Positions 63,243 through 64,000 of a stretch of DNA of 64,000 nucleotides are shown one piece after another. Numbering within the stretch: position 1 is the stretch's first letter; each line of letters opens with the position of its first letter. The stretch is from Moraxella boevrei DSM 14165 (GTDB lineage: Bacteria; Pseudomonadota; Gammaproteobacteria; Pseudomonadales; Moraxellaceae): positions 1 to 64,000 of the forward strand of contig NZ_KB903775.1 of NCBI RefSeq assembly GCF_000379845.1. The letters run 5' to 3'. A program made the position numbers and the translations under genes. Under the pieces are notes generated by a model, which was not told the DNA's origin, did no database searches, and saw nothing but the letters and a program-made list of their open reading frames with translations.

Positions 63243-64000
63243 TCAAATGTTGAATGATGTTCCCAAAATTTGGGCAATTTTTTGTTGTTTTTCGTCTGTG
63301 ATTTGACTTTTGTCTAGTTTTAAGTAGGCAATGCCTTCTTTTTCCATGACCACCACTTCATCAATGCCGTCGATATTTAGCAAATTATCAGAAAATTGTT
63401 GGTGATTTTGTTCAGGCAAAGCAACAGTAAAGCTCGTCAAATACGGCGGTGAAACGATTGGCATAATCAGCCCAAACGATACCAACGCCACACCTGCCAA
63501 CACAACCCACGCAAAGGTGACTGGCTCGGTAAGCAGGATACCCCCCAACGCACCGCCGACAAATGCACCTAGAAATTGACACGATGAATTGATACCCATG
63601 ACAGTCGCTTTGTTGGCGACTGGAGCTTGTTTGGAAATCCATGACGGAATAGTAGCTTCTAGACTGTTGAAGCCAATAAAATAAACGGCTAAGCCCACAA
63701 TCAGCCCCGCGCTGGTTTGCCCAAAATACGCCATCATCGCTAAGCTTAACACCAATAATAATAAGGATAATAAAAAGATTTGACGCATTTTACGTTTTTT
63801 TTCAGCAATGATAATCAATGGTACAGCGACAATAAAACCCAACAATAACAACGGTAAATACACATAACCTTGCTGTGCCACACCTAGATTTAGCACTTGC
63901 ATAAATTGTTTTGGCAATAACGTAAACATCGCCGTCATGGTCAAATGTAAACTAAAAATCGCCAAATGTAAGCGATTTAAATTTGGCATGGTTAAAATTT
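63243..64000 (-). CDS. MFS transporter with C-terminal YAM domain (YajR-like), 3' part
   Basis: The frame is open through the window edge, so the 5' end lies beyond base 64000. The visible part (at least 250 residues) has about six membrane segments and ends in a soluble ferredoxin-like domain (IDGIDEVVVMEKEGIAYLKL) of about 65 residues. A single C-terminal ferredoxin-like domain of this kind is the YAM domain of YajR. Substrate is unknown. The gene is upstream of ssb. Confidence 0.7.
   Translation of the reverse strand, partial: ILTMPNLNRLHLAIFSLHLTMTAMFTLLPKQFMQVLNLGVAQQGYVYLPLLLLGFIVAVPLIIIAEKKRKMRQIFLLSLLLLVLSLAMMAYFGQTSAGLIVGLAVYFIGFNSLEATIPSWISKQAPVANKATVMGINSSCQFLGAFVGGALGGILLTEPVTFAWVVLAGVALVSFGLIMPIVSPPYLTSFTVALPEQNHQQFSDNLLNIDGIDEVVVMEKEGIAYLKLDKSQITDEKQQKIAQILGTSFNI

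Overview
The window looks like a chromosomal segment from a Moraxella-type gammaproteobacterium (family Moraxellaceae). This rests on the protein styles seen (a FimV C-terminus, type IV pilus PilMNOPQ, PBP1a, the RpoB/RpoC N-termini), the moderately AT-rich composition and the gammaproteobacterial gene orders. I ran no database search, so the genus is an inference. Most of the window is housekeeping sequence on the minus strand.

Region by region: (1) 1-2007, plus strand: the 3' end of a repeat-rich fimV-like gene, its terminator, and an unknown protein with a disordered N-terminus and a membrane C-terminus. (2) 2035-4515, minus strand: a small accessory island. Remnants of prpF and acnD (methylcitrate cycle) flank a cassette of a 475-aa protein with a HEPN-like RNase motif, a 56-aa antitoxin candidate and a Doc/Fic toxin. 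(3) 4524-8938: nitrate sensing and uptake. narL and narX are separated by a mobile-element remnant, and narK is divergent behind an FNR box and a NarL-like palindrome. (4) 9036-15063: gltD and gltB, glutamate synthase. (5) 15360-23670: a SPOR protein, aroB, aroK, then pilQ-P-O-N-M, all transcribed pilM to SPOR with a strong hairpin between pilQ and aroK. (6) 23874-27219: mrcA (PBP1a) convergent with a small conserved protein. (7) 27475-40302: rpoC, rpoB, rplL, rplJ, rplA, rplK, nusG, secE and tRNA-Trp, with an L10 leader and recognisable promoters and terminators. (8) 40409-44370: a LysM/SPOR protein, folC, a DUF4126-like protein and a TSUP permease. (9) 44471-58215: the S10, spc and alpha ribosomal operons from rpsJ to rplQ, complete and in standard order, with S10 and spc promoters. 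(10) 58216-60640: an AT-rich accessory gap with a 209-bp MITE-like element and a PAAR-linked metallopeptidase module followed by a lipoprotein. (11) 60641-64000: rng, ssb and the 3' part of a YajR-like MFS transporter.

The core blocks work together as expected. Nitrate is sensed by NarX/NarL and imported by NarK under FNR-type control. GltBD assimilates ammonium, and aroKB supplies chorismate. PilMNOPQ with the FimV-like protein builds twitching pili. The rpl/rpo/secE/nusG and S10-spc-alpha blocks supply translation, transcription and Sec export. The novel material sits in two places: the HEPN/antitoxin/Doc cassette wedged between acnD and prpF relics, and the PAAR-metallopeptidase-lipoprotein module whose effector appears split by a stop codon and a frameshift.
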